DNA of 64,000 nt from positions 1 through 64,000 of the forward strand of contig DATBKZ010000098.1 in assembly GCA_036555615.1 (NCBI GenBank). The letters are read 5' to 3'. The notes beneath the pieces were generated by a model that saw only the letters and a program-made list of their open reading frames with translations, ran no database searches and was not told the origin of the DNA. The stretch is from SG8-41 sp036555615 (GTDB taxonomy: Bacteria; Pseudomonadota; Gammaproteobacteria; Burkholderiales; SG8-41). Shown in pieces: positions 16,637-25,399 of this stretch. The stretch's first letter is position 1. The number at the start of each line of letters is the position of its first letter. Position numbers and translations under genes: made by a program.

Positions 16637-17313
16637 ATCCCACCGTCACCCATGACATGTCGATACTCTCGCTCGTCACCGGCGCGAGCGCGCTCGTGCA
16701 GATCGTCATGCTGATCCTGCTGCTGGCTTCGCTCCTTTCCTGGTATCACATCTTTCTCAAGATGTTCACATTGCGGCGCGCGGCCCGGCTCGCCGATGAT
16801 TTCGAGAAGGCGTTCTGGGGCGGGGCCGCTCTTAACGAGCTCTACCAGCGCGCGCTCGAGCGGCGCCGACCCGTCGGCGGGCTCGAGCGCATCTTCGAAT
16901 CCGGCTTCCGCGAGTTTCTCAAGCTGCGCAAGCCCGGCATGGAGATTGCAGATGTCATGGATGGCGTGCGGCGCGCGATGCGGGCAACCTACCAGCGCGA
17001 GATGGAGCGCCTCGAGTCCTACCTGCCGTTTCTCGCCTCGGTCGGCTCGGTCAGCCCCTACGTCGGGCTGTTCGGCACGGTCTGGGGGATCATGAACTCG
17101 TTCCGCGGTCTCGCCAACGTCGCGCAGGCGACGCTCGGCGCGGTGGCTCCCGGCATCGCGGAGGCGCTGATCGCCACCGCCATGGGGCTGTTCGCGGCCA
17201 TCCCCGCAGTGGTGGCCTACAACCGCTTCGCGGGGGACATCAACCGCTTCGCCACGCGCTGCGAGTCCTTCATGGCGGAATTCTCCAACATCCTGCAGCG
17301 CCAGGCACATTAG
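16633..17313 (+). CDS. tolQ: Tol-Pal protein TolQ
   Basis: 226-residue inner-membrane protein of the TolQ/ExbB/MotA family with three membrane helices (residues about 15-37, 135-155, 170-192). The conserved end of helix 2 and start of helix 3 read YVGLFGTVWGIMNSFRGL and APGIAEALIATAMGLFAAIPA. With TolR it forms the proton-driven motor that energises TolA during cell division. Start is GTG with a GTGA overlap to ybgC. Confidence 0.96.
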   Translation: MNPTVTHDMSILSLVTGASALVQIVMLILLLASLLSWYHIFLKMFTLRRAARLADDFEKAFWGGAALNELYQRALERRRPVGGLERIFESGFREFLKLRKPGMEIADVMDGVRRAMRATYQREMERLESYLPFLASVGSVSPYVGLFGTVWGIMNSFRGLANVAQATLGAVAPGIAEALIATAMGLFAAIPAVVAYNRFAGDINRFATRCESFMAEFSNILQRQAH

Positions 17314-17319
17314 ATGACT

Positions 17320-17355
17320 CCCCTCCTGCCTGAGGAGGGGCGTCGCGAAGCGACG
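17320..17355. repeat. Double-hairpin intergenic repeat between tolQ and tolR
   Basis: CCCCTCCT-GCCTG-AGGAGGGG (17320-17340) forms an 8-bp stem. It is followed at once by CGTCGC-GAA-GCGACG (17341-17355) with a 6-bp stem. A related hairpin ending in GGGGGC-GACGGGG occurs at 43063-43091. It may modulate mRNA within the tol operon. Confidence 0.55.
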
Positions 17356-17374
17356 GGGTGGTGGGAGTAATCAA

Positions 17375-17796
<422 letters not shown>

Positions 17797-17800
<4 letters not shown>

Positions 17801-18615
17801 GCGTCTACGTCGACGAGACCCGGAGCGAGAAGACGATCTCCGGCGCGCTGGCGCTGGGCATGCACGCGCTGTTTTTCGCGCTGCTCGTGATCGGCGTCGC
17901 GTGGCAGAAGCGCGAGTCGCCGCCAATGATGGCGGAATTGTGGAGCGAGCTGCCCGCCCCGAAGGTCGCGCCCCCGCCGCCGGTCGAGCCGAAACCCGTG
18001 CCCAAGATCCAGCCCAAGCCCGTGCCGAAACCCGCGCCCAGGGTGGAACCCAAGCCCGAGCCGAAGCCGGTGCCGAAAGCCGACATCGAGCTGCGGGAGA
18101 AGAAGGAGAAGGAGCGCAAGGCGCGGGAGAAGGAGCTTGCCGAGAAGAAGAAGCGCGAGGAGCTGGCGCGGCAGGAAGCGCTCAAGAAGGAGCAGGCGCG
18201 GCAGGAAGCGCTCAAGCAGGAGCAGGCACGCCTGGAGGCGCTCAAGCGGCAGCAGGAGAAGGAGCGCGCGGAGCAGCTTGCCCGCGAGCAGGACGAGGCG
18301 CTGCGAAAAATCGCACAGGCCGAGGCGCAGGCGCGGCTGGTGGACGAGTACAAGCGCCGGATTCAGGAGAAGATCAGGCGCTTTGTCATTGAGCCGCCAA
18401 ACCTGCCCAGGACGGCGCAGGTCGAATTCGACGTGGTGCTGCTGCCGGGCGGTGAGGTGCTGGGCGTGAAACTCAGGAAATCGAGCACACTCCCGGCTTA
18501 CGACAGCGCGGTGGAGCGCGCGATCCTCAGGGCGCAGCCGTTGCCGCTGCCGCCGGACCCCGCGATGTTCAAGGATTTCCGGGAACTCAATCTCATATTC
18601 CGGCCCAAAGAATAG
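17797..18615 (+). CDS. tolA: Cell envelope protein TolA
   Basis: 272-residue protein with an N-terminal membrane helix (residues about 14-35, LALGMHALFFALLVIGVAW). A Pro/Lys-rich stretch (55-95) and a long Lys/Glu/Gln/Ala coiled coil (about 95-185) span the periplasm, with an Arg/Lys/Gln-EALK heptad-like repeat. The C-terminal TonB-like domain (185-272) includes AQVEFDVVLLPGGEVLGVKL. It contacts TolB and Pal. Its GC-rich repetitive middle gives long antisense frames that are not genes. Confidence 0.94.
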
Positions 18616-18697
18616 GTCGAGCGCACCGTCGGCTGTCGCCCTTCGACGACACGCTCTGCGGGGGCGCGCCGGCATGGCAACGGATATAATTCGCCCA

Positions 18698-19993
18698 ATG
18701 AAGACACGCTGGCTGCGCCGACTGTGGTGCGCAGTTGCCATCCTCCTGCCGCTTGCGGCGCTTCCCTCCGCCCGCGCGGCTCTCACGATCGAGATCATCG
18801 GGACCGGCGCAACCCAGCTCCCCATCGCCGTCGTGCCGTTTCGCGCGGAAGTCGGGCTCGCGCAGCCGGTCACGCCGGTCATCGCCGCCGACCTCGCGCG
18901 GAGCGGGCTGTTCCGGCTGATCGACTCCGGCGGGCTGAATCCCCTGCCGCACGAGCCGCAGGACCTCAATTTCTCGGTATGGCGCGCGCGTGGCGCGGAT
19001 GCCGTGGTGATCGGATCCGTATCGCAGCTTGCCGACGGCCGTTACGACGTGCGTTTCAGGCTGATCGATGTCACCCGGCAGCTTCAATTGACGGGCTTTG
19101 CCTACACTGCAAGCGCCGCCCAGCTGCGGCTCACCGGGCACCGGATCGCCGACGTCATCTACGAGGCGCTGACCGGCGCCAAGGGCGTATTCAGCACCCG
19201 CATCGCCTACATCCTCAAGAAGGGCAAGCGTTACGAGCTGCAGGTTGCGGACGCCGACGGCTACGGTGCCCAGACGGTGCGCTGGTCGGACGAGCCGATC
19301 CTCTCGCCGTCGTGGTCGCCCGACGGCACGCATCTCGCTTACGTGTCGCTGGAGCGCAAGAAACCGGTCGTCTACGTGCAATCCCTGATGACCGGCCAGT
19401 ACCAGGCGGTCGCGAACTACTGGGGCAGCAACAGCGCCCCGACGTGGTCGCCCGACGGCAGGACGCTCGCCGTCGTGCTCTCCAAGGACGGCGGCTCGCA
19501 GATCTATTTCATCAACCCCGACGGCAAGAGCGAGCCGCGGCGGATGACCTTCAGCCCGGCCATCGACACCGAGCCGAACTTCTCGCCCGACGGGGAGCTG
19601 ATGCTCTTCACCTCCGACCGCGGCGGCACTCCCCAGATCTACAGCATGCCGGTGAAGGGCGGTGAAGCGCGCCGGCTCACGTTCGAGGGCAGCTACAACG
19701 TGTCCCCGCGCTTCAGCCCCGACGGCAAGAGCTTCACGTTCATCCAGAGAAACGACGGGCGCTTCAACGTCGCGGTGCAGGACATGGCGACGCGTCAGGT
19801 CCAGGTGCTGACCGACGGCAGCATCGACGAGTCGCCGAGCTTCGCGCCGAATGGGCGGATGATTCTGTATGCCACCGAGGTGCGAGGGCGCGGCGTATTG
19901 TCCGCGGTTTCGAGCGACGGCCGGGTCAAGCAGCGGTTGAGCGAGAACGCGGCCGATGTACGCGAGCCGGCATGGGGACCCTTACCGAAATGA
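18698..19993 (+). CDS. tolB: Tol-Pal protein TolB
   Basis: 431-residue periplasmic protein. ATG 18698 gives a clear signal peptide ending SARA; an ATG at 18674 would place extra residues before it. The N-terminal domain precedes a six-bladed propeller whose blades repeat xxxWSPDG or xxFSPDG (SPSWSPDG, APTWSPDG, EPNFSPDG, SPRFSPDG, SPSFAPNG). TolB binds Pal and TolA. It ends 25 bases before pal. Confidence 0.96.
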   Translation: MKTRWLRRLWCAVAILLPLAALPSARAALTIEIIGTGATQLPIAVVPFRAEVGLAQPVTPVIAADLARSGLFRLIDSGGLNPLPHEPQDLNFSVWRARGADAVVIGSVSQLADGRYDVRFRLIDVTRQLQLTGFAYTASAAQLRLTGHRIADVIYEALTGAKGVFSTRIAYILKKGKRYELQVADADGYGAQTVRWSDEPILSPSWSPDGTHLAYVSLERKKPVVYVQSLMTGQYQAVANYWGSNSAPTWSPDGRTLAVVLSKDGGSQIYFINPDGKSEPRRMTFSPAIDTEPNFSPDGELMLFTSDRGGTPQIYSMPVKGGEARRLTFEGSYNVSPRFSPDGKSFTFIQRNDGRFNVAVQDMATRQVQVLTDGSIDESPSFAPNGRMILYATEVRGRGVLSAVSSDGRVKQRLSENAADVREPAWGPLPK

Positions 19994-20018
19994 CTTCAAC
20001 GCACGCGAGGTGACACAC

Positions 20019-20567
20019 ATGAGCAGACTATTGACGGCAACGGTGATACTTTTCCTGCTGGCGCTTGCCGGCTGCGCCACCGCGCCGAGTGAACAACCCG
20101 GCGCCGCGGTCGAGGATCGCGGCAAGCCGGTCGGGCCGCCCGGACCGGTGCCCGCCAAGCCCGATACCGGCGCGAAGCCGCTCATGGACAAGCCGCTGGG
20201 AGCCGCCGCGCTCAAGGACCCGGCCAACATCCTGTCCCGGCGCAGCGTGTACTTCGATTTCGACTCCAACCTGGTCAAGGACGAGTTCCGGCCGCTGGTG
20301 ACGGCGCATGCCCGCTACCTGCAGCAGAATCCCGGCGCGAGGATCCGCATCGAGGGCAACGCCGACGAGCGCGGCAGCCGCGAGTACAACATCGCGCTCG
20401 GCCAGCGCCGCTCGGAGGCGGTGAAGCAGATGATGCAGCTGCTCGGCGCCCGCGCGGGCCAGATCGAGTCGGTGAGCTTCGGCGAGGAAAAGCCCAGGGC
20501 GACCGGCCATGACGAGGCATCCTGGGCCGAGAACCGGCGGGCGGATATCGTCTATCAGGGCGAGTGA
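20019..20567 (+). CDS. pal: Peptidoglycan-associated lipoprotein Pal
   Basis: 182-residue outer-membrane lipoprotein. ATG 20019 opens a signal with lipobox LALAGC (Cys near residue 20), then a Pro-rich linker and an OmpA-like peptidoglycan-binding domain (about 70-180). Signatures are SVYFDFDSNLV and IRIEGNADERGSREYNIALGQRR. It overlaps the next gene by GTGA if that gene used its first possible start. Confidence 0.96.
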   Translation: MSRLLTATVILFLLALAGCATAPSEQPGAAVEDRGKPVGPPGPVPAKPDTGAKPLMDKPLGAAALKDPANILSRRSVYFDFDSNLVKDEFRPLVTAHARYLQQNPGARIRIEGNADERGSREYNIALGQRRSEAVKQMMQLLGARAGQIESVSFGEEKPRATGHDEASWAENRRADIVYQGE

Positions 20568-20707
20568 GCGCCGAGGGACGGGCGATGGCGCGTCAGCCGG
20601 TTCGATCCCCTCCTGCCAGAGGGCGAGCAGGGATTTCGAGAAGCATGCCTTCGAGCCTGCGAGCGCCCGACGCGATGCAGCGCGGCGGGACGGACGGTGT
20701 GGCACCT

Positions 20708-21577
20708 ATGGTGACGGGGTGGGGGGAGGAGTCGCGCTGGCGTTACGCCCTCGCGTCGCTTGCCGTTATTGCGTCTCTCTATGCAGCAGCGCCGGTTTCC
20801 GCGCAGCTGTTCGGCGGCGACGATGTCGCGCGCAAGCAGATCGCCGAGCAGGGCAAGCGCCTCGAGGCGTTGCGGCTCCAGAACGAGGAGCTCTCCGCGC
20901 GCCTGGCGCGCATGGAGGAATCGCTCCAGGGCATGGCGGCTTCCAATCCTGCTCTGGAGCTCGCGCAGCAGCTCGAGCGGCTGCGGCAGGAGATGATGCA
21001 GCTGCGCGGCCAGCTCGAAGTGGTCGGCAATGACATCCAGATGGCGGCGAAGCGCCAGCGGGACATGTACGTGGACCTCGACACGCGCATGAAGCGCGTC
21101 GAGCAGCCGGCGGCTGAGGGCGCTGGGGCCACTGCGCCGCAGCCTTCTGCGGGGGGCACAGCGGCCCCGGCAGCAGTTGCAGCAACGGCTGGCGCCGCCT
21201 CGGACATGGAAGCGCGCGCCTACGAGGCGGCGCAGGCCCAGCGCAAGGCCGGCAATTACCAGGGCGCAATCGCGGGGTTCCGGAACTTCCTCGCCCAATA
21301 TCCGAAAAGCCCGCTCGCCCACCGGGCCCAATACTGGATTGGCGACTCCTACTACAACCTGCGCGATTACAAGAACGCGATCGCCAGCCAGCGGCGCCTG
21401 ATCTCGACCTTTCCCGAAAGCGCCTCGGTTCCGGACGCGCTGCTGAACATTGCAAGCTCGCAGGTCGAGCTCGGTGACGCCCCGGGCGCCCGCAGTACGC
21501 TCAACAAGCTGGTCGGACGCTATCCCACGAGCGACGCGGCAGATAAAGCGCGGCGGCGTCTCGCGACGCTCAAGTAA
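20708..21577 (+). CDS. cpoB: Tol-Pal cell division coordinator CpoB (YbgF)
   Basis: 289-residue periplasmic protein. The start is set at ATG 20708 because it directly precedes a signal peptide ending PVSA; the GTG at 20564 would add 48 low-complexity residues. Residues 30-100 form the trimerising coiled coil (KQIAEQGKRLEALRLQNEEL). After an Ala/Gly-rich linker, three TPRs fill the C-terminus (NYQGAIAGFRNFLAQYPKS, DYKNAIASQRRLISTFPES). CpoB links PBP1B activity with the Tol motor. Confidence 0.9.
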   Translation: MVTGWGEESRWRYALASLAVIASLYAAAPVSAQLFGGDDVARKQIAEQGKRLEALRLQNEELSARLARMEESLQGMAASNPALELAQQLERLRQEMMQLRGQLEVVGNDIQMAAKRQRDMYVDLDTRMKRVEQPAAEGAGATAPQPSAGGTAAPAAVAATAGAASDMEARAYEAAQAQRKAGNYQGAIAGFRNFLAQYPKSPLAHRAQYWIGDSYYNLRDYKNAIASQRRLISTFPESASVPDALLNIASSQVELGDAPGARSTLNKLVGRYPTSDAADKARRRLATLK

Positions 21578-21583
21578 GAACGA

Positions 21584-22255
21584 ATGACGAAGAAAGCGGT
21601 CGTGCTCCTTTCCGGGGGGCTCGACTCCGCCACCGCGCTCGCGATCGCGCGCTCCGAAGCGTTCGAAGCTCATTGCCTCACGATCGACTACGGCCAGCGT
21701 CACCGCGCGGAGCTCGCCGCCGCCGCGCGCGTCGCGCGCGCGCTCGGAGCGGCGAGCCACAAGGTGCTGAATATCGACCTCGCCGCAGTTGGCGGCTCCG
21801 CGCTGACCGACCGGCGCGTCCTCGTGCCTCAGGCGCCGACACCGGGCATACCGGTCACTTATGTCCCCGCGCGCAACACCATCCTGCTCTCGCTGGCGCT
21901 CGCCTGGGCCGAGGTGCTCGGCGCGCAGGATATCTTCTTCGGCGCCAACGCGGTCGACTACTCCGGCTATCCCGACTGCCGCCCCGAATACATGCGCGCC
22001 TTCGAGACGCTCGCCAACCTCGCCACCCGCGCCGCGGTGGAGGGACACCGGCTCGCGCTCCACACGCCAATCATCCAGCTGTCCAAGGCGGAGATCATCC
22101 GCCGCGGCACGGCACTCGGCGTGGACTACGGGCTCACCGTTTCCTGCTACCAGGCGACCGAGGACGGCCTCGCCTGCGGGCGCTGCGACGCCTGCCGGCT
22201 GCGGCGCGCCGGCTTCGAGGCGGCGGGAATCCCCGACCCCACCCGCTACCGCTGA
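21584..22255 (+). CDS. queC: 7-cyano-7-deazaguanine synthase QueC
   Basis: 223-residue enzyme converting 7-carboxy-7-deazaguanine plus ammonia and ATP to preQ0 for queuosine synthesis. The PP-loop is LSGGLDSATAL (residues 8-18). The zinc site is the C-terminal cluster of Cys in SCYQATEDGLACGRCDACRL. It starts six bases after cpoB, as in many betaproteobacteria, where queC follows the tol cluster. Confidence 0.95.
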   Translation: MTKKAVVLLSGGLDSATALAIARSEAFEAHCLTIDYGQRHRAELAAAARVARALGAASHKVLNIDLAAVGGSALTDRRVLVPQAPTPGIPVTYVPARNTILLSLALAWAEVLGAQDIFFGANAVDYSGYPDCRPEYMRAFETLANLATRAAVEGHRLALHTPIIQLSKAEIIRRGTALGVDYGLTVSCYQATEDGLACGRCDACRLRRAGFEAAGIPDPTRYR

Positions 22256-22260
22256 GAAAG

Positions 22261-22352
22261 CCCCGTCATTCCCGCGCAGGCGGGTATCCCCTTCCCCCGC
22301 TCGGGGGGAAGGTAGCTTGGGGGACTGGGTCCCCGCCTTCGCGAGGACGACC
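22261..22352. repeat. Intergenic palindromic mini-element
   Basis: A 92-base unit with imperfect inverted ends: CGTCATTCCCGCGCAGGCGGG on the left and, on the other strand at the right, CGTCCTCGCGAAGGCGGGG. An internal hairpin CTTCCCCC-GCTC-GGGGGGAAG lies between. This is the form of the dispersed extragenic repeats common in high-GC proteobacteria. It occupies most of the gap between queC and the YeeE gene. Confidence 0.6.
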
Positions 22353-22407
22353 GTATTGAAGCTTCTCGCTCCTACCTTATGTCCGGGGACCGCCTTAAAC
22401 TAGCAGA

Positions 22408-23535
22408 ATGGAATTTACTCTCCATCTCCAGGTGCTGGTGGCGGTCTTTGCCGTCGCCCTCGTCATCGGCGCGGTCACCAGCAAGACCAACTTCTGCGCC
22501 ATGGGCGCGGTCTCGGACTGGATCAATATCGGGGATACCGGCCGCATGCGCGCCTGGGTCTTCTCGATGGCGGTGGCGCTCGCCGGCGTGATCGTGCTCG
22601 AGGCAGCGGGCATCGCCAATCTGTCGGGCGATACCTTCCCGCCGTACCGCACGGCGAACTTCGCGTGGATCCGCTATCTCCTCGGTGGCCTCATGTTCGG
22701 CGTCGGCATGACGCTAGCGAGCGGCTGCGGCAACCGCACGCTGGTGCGGATCGGCGGCGGCAATCTCAAGTCCCTCGTGGTGGCCGTGATCTTCGCGACC
22801 TGCGCTTACCTGATGCTGTGGACGCCGCTCTACGAAAAAGCATTCCTGTCGTGGGTCGCGGCCACGACGGTCAACCTGCAGAACTACGGCGTCGCGAACC
22901 AGGAGCTCGGCACCATCCTCGCCGGCATGTTCGGCATGAGCCGCTCGCAGGGGCTCAACCTCGCGGTTGCGACGCTGGTGGCGGCAGGCATGGTGGTCTT
23001 CTGCTTCAGGTCGGCCGACTTCCGCAACGAGCGGGATCACATACTGGGCGGGGCGGTGGTGGGGCTTGCGATCGTCTTCGGCTGGTGGCTCACCGGCGGC
23101 TCGATCGGGCGCGAATGGCGGGAGTTCGCGGACATGGCGACTGTGGTGCCAAGCCGGGTGCAGGTCCAGTCCTACACCTTCGTTGCCCCGATGGGCGACA
23201 CGCTGCGCTATCTCTTCAACCCGTCCAATTTCTCGCTCATCAACTTCGGCGTGGCGGCGCTCGCCGGCGTGGTCCTGGGTTCCTCGCTGTGGGCGGTCTT
23301 CTCCTCCCGCTTCCGCTGGGAATGGTTCGTGTCGTGGTCGGACTTCGCCAATCACGCGGTGGGCGCGGTGCTGATGGGCATCGGCGGCGTGCTCTCGATG
23401 GGCTGCACGTTCGGCCAGGCGATCACCGGCATCTCCACGCTGGCGGTCGGCTCCATCCTCACCTTCCTTGCCATCGTCATCGGCGCCGCGGGGACAATGA
23501 AATATCAATACTGGCGCATGACGCGGGAAGCGTGA
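22408..23535 (+). CDS. YeeE/YedE family (thiosulfate-type) sulfur transporter
   Basis: 375-residue inner-membrane protein with about ten hydrophobic segments. Family cysteine motifs are present: KTNFCAMGAVSDW at residues 30-42, ASGCGNRTLVRIGGGNLKS around 105-123 and SMGCTFGQAITG around 330-341. Conserved cysteines of this kind guide thiosulfate in characterised YeeE/TsuA proteins. It is a single long fused form rather than two half-proteins. No TusA-like partner is adjacent; the tRNA-Lys gene follows. Confidence 0.85.
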   Translation: MEFTLHLQVLVAVFAVALVIGAVTSKTNFCAMGAVSDWINIGDTGRMRAWVFSMAVALAGVIVLEAAGIANLSGDTFPPYRTANFAWIRYLLGGLMFGVGMTLASGCGNRTLVRIGGGNLKSLVVAVIFATCAYLMLWTPLYEKAFLSWVAATTVNLQNYGVANQELGTILAGMFGMSRSQGLNLAVATLVAAGMVVFCFRSADFRNERDHILGGAVVGLAIVFGWWLTGGSIGREWREFADMATVVPSRVQVQSYTFVAPMGDTLRYLFNPSNFSLINFGVAALAGVVLGSSLWAVFSSRFRWEWFVSWSDFANHAVGAVLMGIGGVLSMGCTFGQAITGISTLAVGSILTFLAIVIGAAGTMKYQYWRMTREA

Positions 23536-23549
23536 TGCGCGGCTCAAGC

Positions 23550-23578
23550 TTTTCAAGATAGCGGCGCGCCTGTAGAAT
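23550..23578 (+). promoter_or_regulatory. Probable tRNA-Lys promoter
   Basis: TTTTCA (23550-23555) and TAGAAT (23573-23578) are spaced 17 bases, with the -10 preceded by TG at -14/-13 style position. The likely start site falls about eight bases before the tRNA. The same stretch can fold as GCGGCGC...GCGCCGC followed by TTTT, so a terminator for the upstream gene may overlap it. Confidence 0.45.
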
Positions 23579-23593
23579 GCGCCGCTTTTCGCA

Positions 23594-23669
23594 GGGCGGT
23601 TAGCTCAGTTGGTAGAGCAGCGGACTTTTAATCCGTTGGTCGGGGGTTCGAATCCCCCACCGCCTACCA
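23594..23669 (+). tRNA. tRNA-Lys (anticodon TTT)
   Basis: 76-nucleotide cloverleaf with CCA encoded. The acceptor stem GGGCGGT pairs with ACCGCCT, with a G-U closing pair at position 1-72. The D arm is AGCTCAGTTGGTAGAGC. The anticodon arm CGGACTTTTAATCCG has anticodon TTT, and the T arm is CGGGGGTTCGAATCCCCC. Confidence 0.97.
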
Positions 23670-23791
23670 ATTGTCAAATCCTGACATCTTCGGTGCCGGT
23701 TTAACTCCGTGCATTCGAGGCAGACGGCTTCGCCGCAGCTCAATGCGCGGCATCCTGAATCGCGCGTTCGAGGTTTCCCGCCATTCGGCGT

Positions 23792-23799
23792 TGTATACT
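23792..23799 (+). promoter_or_regulatory. Extended -10 promoter candidate for the 99-residue orphan
   Basis: TGTATACT (extended -10, one mismatch from TATAAT) lies 51 bases before ATG 23850. No convincing -35 is present. The rest of the 180-base gap after the tRNA holds no other feature I can support. Confidence 0.35.
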
Positions 23800-23849
23800 T
23801 CCCTCACGCACGTGATGCATCACGGGCGGCTATCACGGGGGAGCGGGCG

Positions 23850-24149
23850 ATGACTTACTTCGTGGAAGGATTGAGCGGGCATTCCGAGCCCGAAACCAGG
23901 GTTCGCAGGATCGGTGAGTACGACTCGCTGCCCGACGCCATTGCCGCCGCGAAACGAATCGTGGACGGCTACCTGAGGCGCGAGTATAAGTCCGGCATGG
24001 AGCCGAGGACGCTGCTCTCGAAGTACCAGGACCAGGGCGAGCACCCGTACATCTTCCGCGACGACGATACGACCTTCAACGTGCCGGGGTTCAATCACCT
24101 GCATTACGCCACCACCCGCAGTAACGACGTCTGCGCGGGCAAGAAGTAG
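23850..24149 (+). CDS. Hypothetical protein, 99 residues
   Basis: I do not recognise the family with certainty. ATG 23850 has a GGGGGAGCGGGCG leader with a fair ribosome site. The product is soluble, mixed alpha/beta, with YDSLPDAIAAAKRIVDGYL (a helix) then EHPYIFRDDDTTFNVPGFNHLHYA, reminiscent of small proteins annotated as hypothetical across betaproteobacteria. It is a monocistronic unit: its own -10 element upstream and a strong intrinsic terminator at 24171-24200. Confidence 0.75.
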   Translation: MTYFVEGLSGHSEPETRVRRIGEYDSLPDAIAAAKRIVDGYLRREYKSGMEPRTLLSKYQDQGEHPYIFRDDDTTFNVPGFNHLHYATTRSNDVCAGKK

Positions 24150-24170
24150 CAGCGCGCCGGGACGCTCAGG

Positions 24171-24200
24171 AAGCGGCGCCGGTGCATTGGCGCCGCTTTT
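24171..24200 (+). terminator. Intrinsic terminator after the 99-residue orphan
   Basis: AAGCGGCGCC (24171-24180) pairs perfectly with GGCGCCGCTT (24189-24198) over an 8-base loop and is followed by TT. The A-rich 5' and T-rich 3' ends make it suitable for either direction. It covers the GTG at 24182, which would otherwise be the longest start of the enolase-superfamily gene. Confidence 0.75.
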
Positions 24201-24226
24201 GCTTGCCGCGGATAAAGGGGAACAGT

Positions 24227-25399
24227 CTGGCTATCGACCGTATCGAGGTGCTGGTGACCGATCTGCCGCAGCGCCTGCAGCGCGAAACCTCGAGCGGCGC
24301 CTACGATACGGGCGCGCCCGGCACCCTGCTCGGCAAGCCCGTGCTGGCAAAGATCCACGCCGATGGCGTGACCGGTTACGGGCAGATCCGGCCGATCAGC
24401 CCCGGCCACTTCATGCCCGACACCGTGCACAGCATGGTGGGCGCGATCACCGAGGTCTACGGCCCGCGGCTGATCGGTAAAGACCTGCTCGACACGGAGT
24501 CGATTCTTGCCCTCTTTGACCGGGCATTGCCCGCCAACATGAACGCGCGCGCGGCGCTCGATCACGCGTTGCACGACGCGATCGGAAAAGCGCTGAAGCT
24601 TCCCGTGCACAAGCTGCTGGGCGGCTTGTGCCAGCCGCGCATCCCCCTCGAGTGGTCGGTGAGCATGGCGGCCGATCCCGCGCGCATGGTGGCGGACGCC
24701 GAGCGCGCGATGCGGCAATTCGGCATACGCGTGCTGTGCCTCAAAGCTGGTGGCAACGGCGGCTGGCGCCGCGACGTGGAGAACTTCATCACCGTGCGCA
24801 AGGCCGTGGGCGCCGACGTGACGATCGGCGTCGATCCAAACGAGGGCTGGACGGTGTCGGAAGCGATCCGCGCCGTCCACGCGCTCGCCCCGCACCGGCT
24901 CGACTACCTCGAGCAGCCGGTGAAGCGCCAAGACATCGCCGGCATGGCCGCGGTGCGGCGCGAGCTTGCGGGCGTGCCTCTGATGGCCGACGAAGGCGTG
25001 ATGACGCTCGGGGATGCCTGGGCGCTCGCGAAAGCGGAGGCGGTGGACGTCTTCTGCGTCAAGCTCTACAAGATGGGAGGGCTGCGCGCGGCGAAGAAAA
25101 TCGCCGCGGTCGCCGAGGCCGCCGGCATCCAGGTGAACGTCGGCGGGCTCGCGGTACATTCCCAGCTCGAGGCCGCGGCCGGCGCCCATTTCTACGCGAG
25201 CACCCCCGAGCGCCTGATCATGCCCGCCGCCGAGTTCATCTTCGGCCTCGGCGTGCTCGGCCCCGATCCCCTCGTGCCGGAAACCGACTTCGTGATCCGG
25301 GACGGCCATGTCACGCCGCCGTCACGCCCGGGGCTGGGGATAGCGGTGGACGAGCGCGCGGTCGAGCGGCACACCCTCAAGCGCGAGGTTGTGAAGTGA
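24227..25399 (+). CDS. Mandelate racemase/muconate lactonizing enzyme family protein
   Basis: Enolase-superfamily enzyme of about 390 residues. The capping domain starts IDRIEVLVTDLPQR. The barrel carries the usual residues: Lys in VLCLKAGGNGG, Asp in GVDPNEGW, Glu in LDYLEQPV, Asp-Glu in LMADEGVM and Lys in FCVKLYKMGGL. Such enzymes abstract a proton alpha to a carboxylate (sugar-acid dehydratases, racemases, cycloisomerases). The longest frames start at GTG 24182 or TTG 24203, but the first lies inside the terminator hairpin. AAAGGGG sits six bases before CTG 24227, so a CTG start is my choice. It overlaps the next gene by GTGA. Confidence 0.8.
   Translation: MAIDRIEVLVTDLPQRLQRETSSGAYDTGAPGTLLGKPVLAKIHADGVTGYGQIRPISPGHFMPDTVHSMVGAITEVYGPRLIGKDLLDTESILALFDRALPANMNARAALDHALHDAIGKALKLPVHKLLGGLCQPRIPLEWSVSMAADPARMVADAERAMRQFGIRVLCLKAGGNGGWRRDVENFITVRKAVGADVTIGVDPNEGWTVSEAIRAVHALAPHRLDYLEQPVKRQDIAGMAAVRRELAGVPLMADEGVMTLGDAWALAKAEAVDVFCVKLYKMGGLRAAKKIAAVAEAAGIQVNVGGLAVHSQLEAAAGAHFYASTPERLIMPAAEFIFGLGVLGPDPLVPETDFVIRDGHVTPPSRPGLGIAVDERAVERHTLKREVVK

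Noticed and set aside
18685..18690. TATAAT just before tolB as a promoter
   Set aside because: The base match is perfect, but there is no -35-like hexamer at 16-18 bases and the start site would fall at the ATG; tolB is probably read through from tolA.
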